Positions 16,245 to 25,945 are shown, numbered from the stretch's first letter. The stretch is DNA of 64,000 nt from Rhodanobacter thiooxydans (GCF_030291135.1 NZ_CP127409.1:2232001-2296000); one strand, 5' to 3'. Numbers and translations are program-made. Notes: generated from the sequence alone by a model not told the origin.

Positions 16245-18287
16245 ATGAAAAAAGATTTCGTCATCAAGATCCTCTTTGTCGAAAGTTCGCTGGAAGAGGC
16301 CGAACAGATCATCAGCCTGCTGCGCAATACCGGCATCGCCGTGCGCCCGGCCCGTGCCACCAACGCGGAGCAGATGCAGGCCGCGGTGAACGAGCTGGAA
16401 CCGGACGTGGTGATGTTCGACCCGGCGATCACCAGCATCAGCCTGGAGGACGCCGTCAAGGTGCTCGATGCGTACGGCCGCGATTACTCGCTGCTGGGCC
16501 TGGTCAACGCGATCGACAATCAGATCGTGGCGGACCTGTTCGTGCACGGCGCCCGCGGCGTCGCCTCGCGCAGCCAGCCGAAGCAGCTGATCGCGGTGCT
16601 GCAGCGCGAATTCGAGTCGCTGCAGACACGACGCCAGGTGCGCCGTCTGGAGACCTCGCTGCGCGAATCGGAGCGACGCTGCGACGCACTGCTCGACTCG
16701 TCCACCGACGCGATCGCCTACGTGCACGAGGGCATGCACGTGCGCGCCAACCAGGCTTACCTGGAGACCTTCGGCTACGACAGCTTCGACGACCTGCTCG
16801 GGCTGCCGGTGCTGGACATGATCGACTCGGCCCATGCCGACGAGTTCAAGACCCTGCTGCGCGGCCACGCACGGCAGGAAAAAACGCCGTCCCAGCTCAC
16901 CCTGCACGCGCGCCGCGCCGACGGCAGCCAGTTCGACGCCACGGTGGAGTTCGCACCAGCCACGTTCGAGGGCGAACCCTGCCTGCAGATCGTGTTCCGC
17001 CGGCAGCAGGTCGACCAGGCCATGCTGCAGCAACTGCAGCGCGACCCGGTCACCGGCCTGTTCAATCGCGCCCGCATGCTGGAATCCATCGACGACGCCG
17101 TCACTGCGGCGGCCAAGGGCAAGAAAGGCCAGTCGCTGCTGCTGATCGAACCGGACAACTGGGCCTCGCTGGTGGGCGGCATCGGCCTGGGCAAGGCCGA
17201 CGAACTGCTGGCCGGCTTCGCCGACCGTATCCGCATGCTGCTCGGCGCCGACGATGTCGCCGGCATGCTCGCCGAGCACACCCTCGGCGTGGTGCTGGAC
17301 ACGCGCGCGGACGAGGCCATCAAGGAGTGGATCGCCAAGCTACAGCACAGCGTCAGCAACGAGATCTTCGACGCCGGTTCGCGCTCGATCACGGTCACCG
17401 CCAGCATCGGCGGCAGCCTGCTCGGCGAGAAGAACGCCAACACCGAACTGCTGCTCAACCAGGCCAGCCAGGCCCTGCGCACGGCGCAAAGCCTGGGCGG
17501 CAGCCAGGTCGAGCTGCACGACCCGGCCGCACGCGAGAAGGCCGACGAGGAACGCGAGCGCTACTGGCTGGAGCTGCTGCGCAAGGCGCTCACCGGCGAA
17601 GGCCTGGTGCTGTACCACCAGCAGACCATCAGCCTGCAGGACGCCGAAGGCGACTATTCGGAGATCCTGCTGCGCATGAATGGCCCGCAGGGCGAGGTGT
17701 TGCCCGGCTTCTTCATGCCGATCGCCGAAAAGCACGGCCTCACCGGCGCGATCGACCGCTGGGTATTCGGCCAAGCCATCAAGGCGCTGCAGGATCGTGA
17801 AGGCCAGGGCCAGCAGACCACGTTCTTCGTCAAGCTCACTGCCGCATCGCTGCAGGACGACAGCCTGCTGGCGTGGCTGGGCGATCGGCTGAAGCAGGCT
17901 GGACTGAAGCGCGGCCAGCTGGTGCTGGAGATGACCGAGAGCAAGGTGATGACCCTGCTGCGCCCGGCGCAGGAGTTCGTCAACGGCTGGAAGAAGCTGG
18001 GTGGCCGCTTCGCGCTGGAGCAGTTCGGCTCGGGCCTGAACTCGTTCCAGTTGCTCAACCACATCGACGCGGACTACCTGAAGATCGACCGCAGCTACAT
18101 GGCCGACCTGCCGCAGCACCCCGAAAGCCAGAAAAAGGTCACCGAGATCTGCCAGCAGGCCCACGAGCTGAAGCGCCAGACCATCGCCGAATGGGTCGAG
18201 GATGCCACCAGCACCTCGTTGCTGTTCGCCTGCGGTGTGGATTTCGTGCAGGGCAACTTCCTGCAGCAGCCGCAGCGGCTGGAGTAA
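16245..18287 (+). CDS. fimX: FimX-like REC-PAS-GGDEF-EAL c-di-GMP protein with degenerate catalytic sites
   Basis: A 680-residue protein: receiver-like domain (1-125), linker helix, PAS (150-260), GGDEF-like (280-430) and EAL-like (435-680). The GGDEF active-site motif is lost. In the EAL domain, Glu-Ile-Leu-Leu-Arg and Leu-Lys-Ile-Asp-Arg remain. The metal-binding Asp-Asp pair before Phe-Gly is Glu-Gln, and the usual Asn of the second motif is absent. It should therefore bind but not cleave c-di-GMP. This is the FimX layout, a c-di-GMP receptor that, with a PilZ protein and the PilB ATPase, controls type IV pilus extension. No pil gene is near. It is followed by a strong terminator. Confidence 0.82.
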   Translation: MKKDFVIKILFVESSLEEAEQIISLLRNTGIAVRPARATNAEQMQAAVNELEPDVVMFDPAITSISLEDAVKVLDAYGRDYSLLGLVNAIDNQIVADLFVHGARGVASRSQPKQLIAVLQREFESLQTRRQVRRLETSLRESERRCDALLDSSTDAIAYVHEGMHVRANQAYLETFGYDSFDDLLGLPVLDMIDSAHADEFKTLLRGHARQEKTPSQLTLHARRADGSQFDATVEFAPATFEGEPCLQIVFRRQQVDQAMLQQLQRDPVTGLFNRARMLESIDDAVTAAAKGKKGQSLLLIEPDNWASLVGGIGLGKADELLAGFADRIRMLLGADDVAGMLAEHTLGVVLDTRADEAIKEWIAKLQHSVSNEIFDAGSRSITVTASIGGSLLGEKNANTELLLNQASQALRTAQSLGGSQVELHDPAAREKADEERERYWLELLRKALTGEGLVLYHQQTISLQDAEGDYSEILLRMNGPQGEVLPGFFMPIAEKHGLTGAIDRWVFGQAIKALQDREGQGQQTTFFVKLTAASLQDDSLLAWLGDRLKQAGLKRGQLVLEMTESKVMTLLRPAQEFVNGWKKLGGRFALEQFGSGLNSFQLLNHIDADYLKIDRSYMADLPQHPESQKKVTEICQQAHELKRQTIAEWVEDATSTSLLFACGVDFVQGNFLQQPQRLE

Positions 18288-18329
18288 GTCTCTCCGGCAA
18301 ATCGCGCCACGGCCCTTGTTCCGGCCACA

Positions 18330-18359
18330 AAAAACCCGCGGATCGCTCCGCGGGTTTTT
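18330..18359. terminator. Bidirectional Rho-independent terminator
   Basis: A perfect 13-base stem (18330-18342 with 18347-18359) and 4-base loop TCGC, with A5 and T5 at the ends. It separates the convergent fimX-like gene and rplS and can stop both. Confidence 0.9.
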
Positions 18360-18384
18360 CATGCTGCAGCAACTGCGGAGCGGA

Positions 18385-18786
18385 TTACTCGGCAGCAGCA
18401 GCCGCGGCGGCCTTCGCGTTCGCCTTGGCGGCGGCAGCGGCGGCGATGTCTTCCTTGATGCGGGCGGCCTTGCCTTCCAGGCCACGCAGGTAATACAGCT
18501 TGGCGCCGCGCACCTTGCCCTTGCGCTTCACGGTCACCGAGTCGATGGCCGGGCTGTGTGCCTGGAACACGCGCTCCACGCCGGTACCATGCGAGATCTT
18601 GCGCACGGTGAAGGCCGAATGCAGGCCGCGGCTGCGCTTGGCGATGACGATGCCCTCGAACGCCTGAACGCGCTCGCGGTTGCCTTCCTTCACCTTGACG
18701 TTGACCACCACGGTGTCGCCGGGGCCGAAGTCCGGCAGCTGGCGGGTGATCTGCTCGGATTCGAACTGTTCAATGATCTTGTTCAT
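18385..18786 (-). CDS. rplS: 50S ribosomal protein L19
   Basis: A 133-residue L19, at the interface of the two ribosomal subunits. The start Met-Asn-Lys-Ile-Ile-Glu-Gln-Phe-Glu and the blocks [15 protein letters not shown] and Lys-Leu-Tyr-Tyr-Leu-Arg are typical. The C-terminus carries an extra Ala/Lys tail of about 20 residues (Ala-Ala-Ala-Ala-Ala-Lys-Ala-Asn), longer than in E. coli. Last gene of the ffh-rpsP-rimM-trmD-rplS set, 30 bases after trmD. Confidence 0.97.
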   Translation of the reverse strand: MNKIIEQFESEQITRQLPDFGPGDTVVVNVKVKEGNRERVQAFEGIVIAKRSRGLHSAFTVRKISHGTGVERVFQAHSPAIDSVTVKRKGKVRGAKLYYLRGLEGKAARIKEDIAAAAAAKANAKAAAAAAAE

Positions 18787-18816
18787 GGCGCACCTGTCGG
18801 TTCACGTAAATCGATA

Positions 18817-19602
18817 TCAATGTTGCGGCCACTCGGCCACACCGTCTTGCCGTGTCTGCTCTTGCGAGACATGTTCGCGGCGGAATTCGTCCAGCAGTGC
18901 ACGGGATGCCGCATCCAGCCCACGCTGTGACAACAAGTCCGGGCGGCGCAACCAGGTTCGTCCCAGCGATTGCTTGAGGCGCCAGCGGGCAATCGCCGCG
19001 TGGTCACCGGACAGCAATACTTCCGGTACATCACCCAGCGCATCGTGCACCGGTTTTCCATAATGCGGACAATCCAGCAGGCCATCCGAGAATGAATCCT
19101 GCTCGGCCGACTGCGCGTCGTTCAACGCGCCGTCCTGCAAACGCCCCACCGCGTCGATGATCACCGCGGCGGCGAGTTCGCCGCCAGACAGCACATAGTC
19201 GCCGATGGAGAGCTCCTCGTCGACCTCGTGCGCCAGCAGGCGCTCGTCCACACCTTCGTAACGCCCACAAAGCAGGGCGATGCGCGGCAACTTCGCCAGC
19301 GCTTCCACCCTGCCCTGCGTCAGCCGCGCTCCCTGCGGACTGAGATAAACCAGATGCACCGGCTCCGGTGCCGCCGCACGTATGGCCACCAGGGTCGTGC
19401 GCAACGGCTCGATCATCATCACCATGCCCGGACCGCCGCCATATGTGCCGCTGTCCACGCTGCGGTGCTTGTCGGTGGCGTAGTCGCGCGGGTTCCAGGT
19501 TTCCACCTGCAGCAGCTCGCGTTGCTGCGCGCGTCCCACGACTCCGACGGCGGCACACTGGCGCACGAAGTCGGGAAACAGGCTGACGACATCGATGCGC
19601 AT
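18817..19602 (-). CDS. trmD: tRNA (guanine-N1)-methyltransferase
   Basis: A 261-residue SPOUT methyltransferase that makes m1G37 in tRNAs, preventing +1 frameshifts. The knot motifs [11 protein letters not shown] and [10 protein letters not shown] are intact, as is the N-terminal [10 protein letters not shown]. Start chosen at that Met; an upstream in-frame start adds 7 unsupported residues. Classic position between rimM and rplS. Confidence 0.97.
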   Translation of the reverse strand: MRIDVVSLFPDFVRQCAAVGVVGRAQQRELLQVETWNPRDYATDKHRSVDSGTYGGGPGMVMMIEPLRTTLVAIRAAAPEPVHLVYLSPQGARLTQGRVEALAKLPRIALLCGRYEGVDERLLAHEVDEELSIGDYVLSGGELAAAVIIDAVGRLQDGALNDAQSAEQDSFSDGLLDCPHYGKPVHDALGDVPEVLLSGDHAAIARWRLKQSLGRTWLRRPDLLSQRGLDAASRALLDEFRREHVSQEQTRQDGVAEWPQH

Positions 19603-19635
19603 GATCCTTGATCCTCTGCCCACAAGCCGGCGACG

Positions 19636-20151
19636 TCAGAATTCGGGATCCCAGTCCACCACCATGCGCCCTGCGGACAAGTCCACCGAACGCACATACG
19701 AACCCTGGATGAAGGGAACCAGCCGCTCGCGCGCCCCGTCCCTGACCACCACCACGTCGTTGGCACCGGTGGCGAACAGGTGACTGACCCGCCCCAGCTT
19801 CACGTCTTCCGTGGTGACGACCTCAAGTCCTTCGAGATCGACCCAGTAATACTCGCCTTCCGCCGGCGGTGGCAGTTGCTCGCGGGCGACATGGATGTCG
19901 GTACCGATCAGCGCTGCCGCCTGCTCCCGGTCGTTCACCCCGGGCAATTGGGCCACCATGCCCTTGCCCTGCGCACGACCCTTCACCCCGCTGACCTGCG
20001 TCTCCATGCCGGGCGCTGCACCGAGCAGCCACGGCTGGTAGTCGAAGATCCGCATGCGCGGCTCGGCCCAGGATTCGATCTTGAGCCAGCCCTGCACGCC
20101 GTACAGCCCGACGATGCGCCCGATCGGGACGCGCCGACCGGCTGCAGCCAT
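19636..20151 (-). CDS. rimM: 16S rRNA processing protein RimM
   Basis: A 171-residue 30S maturation factor that binds S19. The N-terminal beta-barrel begins Ile-Gly-Arg-Ile-Val-Gly-Leu-Tyr-Gly-Val-Gln-Gly-Trp. The PRC-barrel segment Gly-Glu-Tyr-Tyr-Trp-Val-Asp-Leu-Glu-Gly-Leu-Glu-Val is near residue 100, and the end is Val-Asp-Trp-Asp-Pro-Glu-Phe. It starts 3 bases after the rpsP stop, so translation is likely coupled. Confidence 0.96.
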   Translation of the reverse strand: MAAAGRRVPIGRIVGLYGVQGWLKIESWAEPRMRIFDYQPWLLGAAPGMETQVSGVKGRAQGKGMVAQLPGVNDREQAAALIGTDIHVAREQLPPPAEGEYYWVDLEGLEVVTTEDVKLGRVSHLFATGANDVVVVRDGARERLVPFIQGSYVRSVDLSAGRMVVDWDPEF

Positions 20152-20154
20152 GAC

Positions 20155-20409
20155 TCAGGCAGCCTGCTGCTTGCCGGCTTCCTTGACCAGGGCGGCGACC
20201 TTGTCGGTCAGCTGGGCACCCTTGCCGACCCACTCCTGCACGCGGGCGACGTTCAGCTCAAGGCGCTTGTCCTTGCCCGACGCGACCGGGTTGTAGAAGC
20301 CCACGTTCTCGATATTGCGGCCGTCGCGCTTGTTGCGCTGATCGGTCACGACGACGTGGTAGAACGGACGGCCCTTGGCGCCACCGCGCGAAAGACGAAT
20401 CTTGACCAT
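20155..20409 (-). CDS. rpsP: 30S ribosomal protein S16
   Basis: An 84-residue S16, starting [10 protein letters not shown], with Pro-Phe-Tyr-His-Val-Val-Val-Thr-Asp and Glu-Asn-Val-Gly-Phe-Tyr-Asn-Pro. It binds 16S rRNA early in 30S assembly. First ribosomal gene of the trmD operon, 134 bases downstream of ffh. Confidence 0.97.
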   Translation of the reverse strand: MVKIRLSRGGAKGRPFYHVVVTDQRNKRDGRNIENVGFYNPVASGKDKRLELNVARVQEWVGKGAQLTDKVAALVKEAGKQQAA

Positions 20410-20490
20410 GGTAAAACTCCAGAATTGCCGAACCGGCGGCAGGCACACGAGAGCCGTGCGCGGTAAACGGGGTATTTTAGGGGCGTAATC

Positions 20491-20516
20491 GGGAAAAGGG
20501 AATAGGGAATCGGAAA
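20491..20516. repeat. GGGAAT-type short tandem repeat
   Basis: Imperfect repeats of GGGAA(T/A) units between ffh and rpsP. Similar runs are common in Xanthomonadales intergenic regions. No function is evident. Confidence 0.4.
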
Positions 20517-20543
20517 AGCAGCCTCGCGCCGCGCCCCCCGCCC

Positions 20544-21923
20544 TCAGCGCATCGGCGGCAAACCACCCATGCCACCCATGCCCTTCATGGCGCCGCGCAT
20601 CTGCCGCATCAGGCCCTTGGTGCCGCCCTTGGACAGCTTGGACATCATCTTTTCCATCTGCATGTACTGCTTGAGCAGGCGATTGACGTCGGCCGGCTGG
20701 GTGCCGGAACCACGCGCCACGCGGGCGCGACGCGAGCCATTCAGCAGATCCGGATGGCGGCGCTCTTTCTTCGTCATCGAGCAGATGATCGCGATCATCC
20801 GGTTCATCTCGCCATCGTTGACCTTGGATTTCACGCTGTCCGGCAGGCTGGACACGCCGGGCAGCTTGTCCATCAGGCCGGCCAGGCCACCCATGTTGCC
20901 CATCTGCTCCAGCTGGTCCTTCATGTCGTTGAGGTCGAAGCGCTTGCCCTTCATCACCTTCTGGGCCAGCTTCTGCGCCTTGTCCTGGTCGACCTTGCGC
21001 TCGACCTCCTCCACCAGCGACAGCACGTCGCCCATGCCGAGGATGCGCTGGGCCAGGCGGTCGGGATGGAACGGCTCCAGCGCATCGCTCTTCTCGCCGG
21101 CGCCGAGGAACTTGATCGGCTTGCCGGTGACGTAGCGCACCGACAGCGCCGCGCCGCCGCGGGCGTCGCCATCGGTCTTGGTCAGGATCACGCCGGTCAG
21201 CGGCAGCGCCTCGTTGAACGCCTTGGCCGTGTTGGCCGCGTCCTGGCCGGTCATCGAGTCGACCACGAACAGGGTCTCGATCGGCGTGATCGCGGCGTGC
21301 AGGGCCTTGATCTCGGCCATCATCGCCTCGTCCACGTGCAGGCGACCGGCGGTATCGACGATCAGCACGTCGACCACCTCGCGGCGCGCGGCGGCGATCG
21401 CATCCTTCGCGATCTGCACCGGATCCTGGCCCGCCGCCGACGGGAAGAACTTCACCCCGACCTGCTCGGCCAGCGTGCGCAGCTGCTCGATCGCGGCCGG
21501 ACGGTAGACGTCGCAGCTGACCACCATCACCTTTTTCTTCTTGCGCTCGGCCAACAGCCGCGCCAGCTTGGCCACCGTGGTGGTCTTGCCGGCGCCCTGC
21601 AGGCCGGCCATCAGCACTACCGCCGGCGGCTGCTGGGCCAGATTCAGTTCGGTATTGGCGGTGCCCATCACCACGGTCAGCTCGTCGCTGACCACCTTCA
21701 CCAGCGCCTGGCCCGGCGACAGGCTCTTGATCACGTCCTGGCCGACCGCGCGCACCTTGATCCGCTGGATCAGCGCCTGCACCACCGGCAGCGCGACATC
21801 TGCCTCCAGCAGCGCGATGCGCACCTCGCGCAGGGCCTCGCGGATGTTCTCCTCGGTCAGCCGGCCGCGACCGCGCAGGCGATTGACGGTGATGGAAAGA
21901 CGTTGGCTGAGCGACTCGAACAT
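20544..21923 (-). CDS. ffh: Signal recognition particle protein Ffh
   Basis: A 459-residue SRP54 homologue that binds 4.5S RNA and signal sequences and targets nascent membrane proteins to FtsY. It has an N-domain, then a G-domain with P-loop Gly-Leu-Gln-Gly-Ala-Gly-Lys-Thr-Thr near residue 107, Asp-Thr-Ala-Gly-Arg and Thr-Lys-Thr-Asp-Gly-Asp. The Met-rich M-domain is at the end (Gly-Met-Gly-Gly-Met-Gly-Gly-Leu-Pro). The ATG has GGGACC-like sequence upstream and a perfect TATAAT 30 bases before it. Confidence 0.97.
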   Translation of the reverse strand: MFESLSQRLSITVNRLRGRGRLTEENIREALREVRIALLEADVALPVVQALIQRIKVRAVGQDVIKSLSPGQALVKVVSDELTVVMGTANTELNLAQQPPAVVLMAGLQGAGKTTTVAKLARLLAERKKKKVMVVSCDVYRPAAIEQLRTLAEQVGVKFFPSAAGQDPVQIAKDAIAAARREVVDVLIVDTAGRLHVDEAMMAEIKALHAAITPIETLFVVDSMTGQDAANTAKAFNEALPLTGVILTKTDGDARGGAALSVRYVTGKPIKFLGAGEKSDALEPFHPDRLAQRILGMGDVLSLVEEVERKVDQDKAQKLAQKVMKGKRFDLNDMKDQLEQMGNMGGLAGLMDKLPGVSSLPDSVKSKVNDGEMNRMIAIICSMTKKERRHPDLLNGSRRARVARGSGTQPADVNRLLKQYMQMEKMMSKLSKGGTKGLMRQMRGAMKGMGGMGGLPPMR

Positions 21924-21952
21924 GACGGGACCGGCAAACAGGGAAGTGCACG

Positions 21953-21958
21953 ATTATA
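21953..21958 (-). promoter_or_regulatory. Likely -10 element of the ffh promoter
   Basis: A perfect TATAAT is present on the minus strand at 21958-21953, 30 bases before the ffh ATG. No good -35 is found at 16-18 bases (GCGAAG at 17), so strength is uncertain. ypjD starts in the opposite direction 61 bases away. Confidence 0.5.
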
Positions 21959-22019
21959 GCGGACGGACCGCCCCGCTTCGCATGCAAGCCGGCATGGCCC
22001 TGTGCGACACTGCGCGGCT

Positions 22020-22817
22020 ATGACCATCCACGTCCTGGCCCTGATCGCCATCGTGCTCTACCTTGCCGCCGCCGCCGGCCTGGCGCGCCCGCTGCTGAGC
22101 GGCGGTCAACCGCTGAACCGGCTGGCGCTGGCGCTGGCCGGCAGCGCCGTACTGATCCACGCCGGCATCCTGCTTGGCATGCATCGGGGCGCACTGGACC
22201 TGCACTTCTTCGCGACGCTCTCGCTGGTCGCGTTCGTCGTCTCGGCGCTGACCCTGCTGGTGAACGCTTCGCGTCCGGTCGCCGCACTCGGCGTGATCGT
22301 GTTCCCGCTGACCGCCGCGCTGCTCGCGGTGGACAGCTTCCTGGCGCCACCCACCCTGCCGCAGCCGATGGACTGGCAGATCAAGCTGCACGTGACGGTG
22401 GCCCTGCTCGCGTTCGGCGTACTGTCGATCGCCGCCGCGCTGGCGATCCTGCTGGCGCTCCAGGAGCGGGCGTTGCGCCATCGCCAGTTCGGCCGCTGGC
22501 TGCGCGCGCTGCCCCCGCTGACCCTGACCGAGACCCTACTGTTCCGCCTGATCAGCGCCGGTTTCGTGCTGCTCACGCTGACCCTGCTCACCGGCGTGCT
22601 GTTCGTCGACAACCTGTTCGGCCAGCACCTGGCGCACAAGACCGTGCTGTCAATCGTGGCCTGGCTGGTGTTCGGCGTGCTGCTGTACGGCCGCTGGCGG
22701 CACGGCTGGCGCGGCGTGCGCGCGGTCAACCTGACCCTGATTGGCATGGCCGTGCTGGTGCTGGCGTTCTTCGGCAGCAAGGCGGTGCTGGAACTGGTCC
22801 TGCACCGGGGCATGTAG
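22020..22817 (+). CDS. ypjD: Inner membrane protein YpjD (CcsA/HemX-like)
   Basis: A 265-residue integral membrane protein with about eight hydrophobic segments and the family pattern of cytochrome c assembly (CcsA/HemX-like) proteins, including Trp-Gln-Ile-Lys-Leu-His-Val and His-Lys-Thr-Val-Leu-Ser with the conserved histidines. In E. coli ypjD is also divergent to ffh, which supports the assignment. The biochemical role is unknown; a haem-related function is family inference only. The start is at Met-Thr-Ile-His-Val-Leu-Ala. Confidence 0.88.
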   Translation: MTIHVLALIAIVLYLAAAAGLARPLLSGGQPLNRLALALAGSAVLIHAGILLGMHRGALDLHFFATLSLVAFVVSALTLLVNASRPVAALGVIVFPLTAALLAVDSFLAPPTLPQPMDWQIKLHVTVALLAFGVLSIAAALAILLALQERALRHRQFGRWLRALPPLTLTETLLFRLISAGFVLLTLTLLTGVLFVDNLFGQHLAHKTVLSIVAWLVFGVLLYGRWRHGWRGVRAVNLTLIGMAVLVLAFFGSKAVLELVLHRGM

Positions 22818-22825
22818 CCGCACGT

Positions 22826-24211
22826 TCAGCGGCAGGCGTCGATCGCCTCGCTCAAGCGCTCCACCCCGACCACCTCCATCTCGCCGACCTTGCCCTTCTT
22901 CGGTGCGTTCGCCTTCGGCACGATCGCGCGGCGGAAGCCGTGGTGAGCAGCCTCCTTCAGGCGCTCCTCGCCGTTCGGCACCGGGCGGATCTCGCCCGAC
23001 AGGCCGACCTCGCCGAAGGTCACCATGTGCTCCGGCAATGGCCGGTCGCGCAGCGACGACAGCACCGCCAGCAGCACCGGCAAGTCCGCTGCCGTCTCCT
23101 GCACGCGGATGCCGCCGACCACGTTGACGAACACGTCCTGGTCGTACGCCGCCACGCCGCCGTGCCGGTGCAGCACGGCCAGCAGCATCGCCAGCCGGTT
23201 CTGTTCCAGGCCCAGGGTGACCCGCCGCGGATTGCCCAGCGAGGACTGGTCCACCAGCGCCTGCACCTCCACCAGCAGCGGGCGGGTGCCTTCGCGGGTG
23301 ACCATCACCGCACTGCCCGACGTTGGCCCCGCGTGCGTGGACAGGAAGATCGCCGACGGGTTCGGCACTTCGCGCAGGCCCTTGTCCGACATCGCAAACA
23401 CGCCCAGCTCGTTGACCGCGCCGAAGCGGTTCTTGAACGCGCGCAGCACACGGAAACGCGAACCGGATTCACCCTCGAAATACAGCACCGCGTCGACCAT
23501 GTGCTCGAGCACACGCGGGCCGGCGATGCCGCCTTCCTTGGTGACGTGGCCGACCAGGAACACCGAGGTACCGGTCTCCTTGGCAAAGCGCGTGAGCTTG
23601 GCCGCCGACTCGCGCACCTGCGACACCGAACCCGGCGCGGCGGTGAGCAGTTCGGTCCAGATGGTCTGGATCGAGTCGATCACCAGCACTCGCGGGCGCG
23701 TCGCCATCGCCTGCTCGAGGATGCGCTCGATGCAGGTCTCGGCCAACGCCTGCAGCGGCTCCAACGGCAGGCCCAGGCGCTGCGCCCGTGAAGCCACCTG
23801 CGCCAGCGACTCTTCGCCGGTGACGTAGACACTGGGCAACTGCCCGCCCAGCGTGCCCAGCATCTGCAGCAGCAGGGTCGATTTGCCGATACCCGGATCG
23901 CCGCCGATCAGCACCACCGAGCCCTCGACCAGGCCACCACCGAGTACCCGGTCCAGCTCGCCGATACCGGTCAGCGTGCGCGCCTCGGTGGTCAGCGCCA
24001 CCGCGGTCAGCGGCGTGATGCGCGGCGCGCCGGCGGCCGTGCCGGCGTAGCTGGAACGCTGCGCGCCCACCGACGGCTTCGCCGCCGAAGCCGGCGCCAG
24101 CACGATCTCGCTGAGCGTGTTCCATGCGCCACACTCGGCGCACGAACCCTGCCACTTCGGATGTTCGGCACCGCAATCGGTGCAGACATAGGCGGTCTTG
24201 GCTTTGGCCAT
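22826..24211 (-). CDS. radA: DNA repair protein RadA
   Basis: A 461-residue RecA-related helicase acting in branch migration during recombination. There is an N-terminal zinc finger Cys-Thr-Asp-Cys ... Cys-Ala-Glu-Cys (residues 10-27), Walker A Gly-Asp-Pro-Gly-Ile-Gly-Lys-Ser-Thr near residue 105, and the RadA-specific Lys-Asn-Arg-Phe-Gly near residue 265. A Lon-like C-terminal domain begins with Val-Asn-Val-Val-Gly-Gly-Ile-Arg. It lies 120 bases downstream of dnaB and may be cotranscribed. Confidence 0.97.
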   Translation of the reverse strand: MAKAKTAYVCTDCGAEHPKWQGSCAECGAWNTLSEIVLAPASAAKPSVGAQRSSYAGTAAGAPRITPLTAVALTTEARTLTGIGELDRVLGGGLVEGSVVLIGGDPGIGKSTLLLQMLGTLGGQLPSVYVTGEESLAQVASRAQRLGLPLEPLQALAETCIERILEQAMATRPRVLVIDSIQTIWTELLTAAPGSVSQVRESAAKLTRFAKETGTSVFLVGHVTKEGGIAGPRVLEHMVDAVLYFEGESGSRFRVLRAFKNRFGAVNELGVFAMSDKGLREVPNPSAIFLSTHAGPTSGSAVMVTREGTRPLLVEVQALVDQSSLGNPRRVTLGLEQNRLAMLLAVLHRHGGVAAYDQDVFVNVVGGIRVQETAADLPVLLAVLSSLRDRPLPEHMVTFGEVGLSGEIRPVPNGEERLKEAAHHGFRRAIVPKANAPKKGKVGEMEVVGVERLSEAIDACR

Positions 24212-24331
24212 GCGGGGTTGTCCGGCTGGATACGTGGAAGATGCGAGCTTAGCCCGCGATCATCGCAGGCGGCGAGATGCATCGACCCGTGAAGCTGTCA
24301 GCTTTCGCCGTCGGCAGCGCGATCCCTGCGG

Positions 24332-25726
24332 TCAGTCGAACGACCCCACGAACGAATCCGACGCGTAGTTCACGAACTGGGTGTAGTGGCCGAGGAAGGT
24401 GAGCTTGCAGGTGTCGGTGGGACCGTTGCGCTGCTTGCCGATGATGATCTCGGCGACGCCCTTGTCCGGCGATTCCTTGTTGTAGTACTCGTCGCGGTAG
24501 ATGAACATGATCACGTCGGCGTCCTGCTCGATGGCGCCGGACTCGCGCAGGTCGGACATCATCGGGCGCTTGTCGGCGCGCTGCTCCAGCGAGCGGTTGA
24601 GCTGCGACAGGGCGATCACCGGCACGTTCAGTTCCTTGGCCAGACCCTTCAGCGAACGCGAGATTTCCGAGATCTCGGTGGCGCGGTTTTCCTTGTTGCC
24701 GGGCACCTGCATCAGCTGCAGGTAATCGATCACGATCAGGCCCAGCCCGCCGTGCTCGCGGTGCAGCCGGCGTGCGCGCGAACGCAGTTCCACCGGCGAC
24801 AGGCTGGGCGTGTCGTCGATGAAGATCTTCGCCTCGGACAACAGCGCGATCGCGTTGGAGACGCGCGGCCAGTCCTCTTCTTCGAGGGTGCCGTTGCGCA
24901 GGTGCTGCTGGTGGATGCGGCCGACCGAGGAGATCAGGCGGAACGCCAGCTGCGAGGAGGACATTTCCATCGAGAACACCACCACCGCCTTCTTGCCACC
25001 CAGCGCGGCGGCCTCGGCAATGTTCAGCGCAAAGGCGGTCTTGCCCATCGACGGGCGCGCCGCCACGATGATCAGGTCCGACGGTTGCAGGCCGGAGGTG
25101 AGCGCATCCAGGTCGGTGAAGCCGGTGCTGACGCCGGTGAGCTGGCCGCGGTTCTCGTAGCGCTCGGTGAGCAGGCGGAACGCGTCCTTCACCGCCTCGC
25201 GCATCGAGACGGAATCTTTCTTGCCGCGCGCGCCGGATTCGGCGATGTGGAACACGCGCTGCTCGGCGCTTTCCAGCACTTCGTGCACGCTCTTGCCCTC
25301 GGGCCGGTAGCCGTCCTCGGTGATCGAGGTGCCGGCGTCGATCAGCTGGCGCAGCACCGATTTCTCGCGCACGATCTCGGCGTAGGCAGCGATGTTGGCC
25401 GCACTGGGCGTGCTGTTGGCCAGCTCGATCAGGTAGCCGGCGCCACCGACCATCTCGGCCATGCCGTTGCTCTCGAACCAGTCGCCCAGGGTCACCGCGT
25501 CGCACGGCATGCCCTTGTTCGCCAGCTCGTTGATCGCCCGCCAGATCAGCCGGTGATCCTTGCGGTAGAAGTCATCCTCGGCGAGCCGGTCGGCCACCTT
25601 GTCCAGCGCATCCGGTGCCAGCATCAGGCCACCCAGCACCGCCTGCTCGGCATCGATGGAGTGCGGTGGTATCCGCAACGCCTCGATGGCGGGAGAGGAA
25701 GGTTTGCGTTCGGGCACGAAGGACAT
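24332..25726 (-). CDS. dnaB: Replicative DNA helicase DnaB
   Basis: A 464-residue hexameric helicase. The N-terminal domain starts Ile-Pro-Pro-His-Ser-Ile-Asp-Ala-Glu-Gln-Ala-Val-Leu-Gly. The RecA-like domain has Walker A Ala-Ala-Arg-Pro-Ser-Met-Gly-Lys-Thr-Ala near residue 215 and Walker B Leu-Ile-Val-Ile-Asp-Tyr-Leu-Gln-Leu-Met. The ATG has GAGGTAAG 5-12 bases upstream. It follows rpsF-rpsR-rplI on the same strand after a terminator, and two DnaA-box-like 9-mers lie 115-145 bases upstream. Confidence 0.97.
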   Translation of the reverse strand: MSFVPERKPSSPAIEALRIPPHSIDAEQAVLGGLMLAPDALDKVADRLAEDDFYRKDHRLIWRAINELANKGMPCDAVTLGDWFESNGMAEMVGGAGYLIELANSTPSAANIAAYAEIVREKSVLRQLIDAGTSITEDGYRPEGKSVHEVLESAEQRVFHIAESGARGKKDSVSMREAVKDAFRLLTERYENRGQLTGVSTGFTDLDALTSGLQPSDLIIVAARPSMGKTAFALNIAEAAALGGKKAVVVFSMEMSSSQLAFRLISSVGRIHQQHLRNGTLEEEDWPRVSNAIALLSEAKIFIDDTPSLSPVELRSRARRLHREHGGLGLIVIDYLQLMQVPGNKENRATEISEISRSLKGLAKELNVPVIALSQLNRSLEQRADKRPMMSDLRESGAIEQDADVIMFIYRDEYYNKESPDKGVAEIIIGKQRNGPTDTCKLTFLGHYTQFVNYASDSFVGSFD

Positions 25727-25840
25727 CGACTTACCTCGGAAAATTGCCCCACAATCGGCACGTCATGCGCCGACATTTCGCGGGTAGCCACACGGACACC
25801 ATGATGCGCGGCGGCGTCTCAACCGTCGAGACAACAAACC

Positions 25841-25870
25841 TGTGGATAAGCTGTGGGTTGGTGGGGATAA
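25841..25870 (-). promoter_or_regulatory. Two DnaA-box-like sites upstream of dnaB
   Basis: TTATCCACA, the perfect E. coli DnaA box, is on the minus strand at 25849-25841. A one-mismatch copy TTATCCCCA is at 25870-25862, same orientation and two helical turns away. They lie between rplI and dnaB and may let DnaA control dnaB; chance occurrence is possible. Confidence 0.4.
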
Positions 25871-25893
25871 AACCGGGCCACTGCCCGAATCCC

Positions 25894-25923
25894 GAAAAAC
25901 AAACGGGCGCCTTGCGGCGCCCG
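25894..25923 (-). terminator. Rho-independent terminator after rplI
   Basis: Stem CGGGCGCC (25904-25911) and GGCGCCCG (25916-25923) with loop TTGC, followed on the minus strand by TTTGTTTTT. It ends the rpsF-rpsR-rplI transcript 23 bases past rplI. Confidence 0.85.
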
Positions 25924-25945
25924 AACGTTTCCGATGAGCTGGAGC

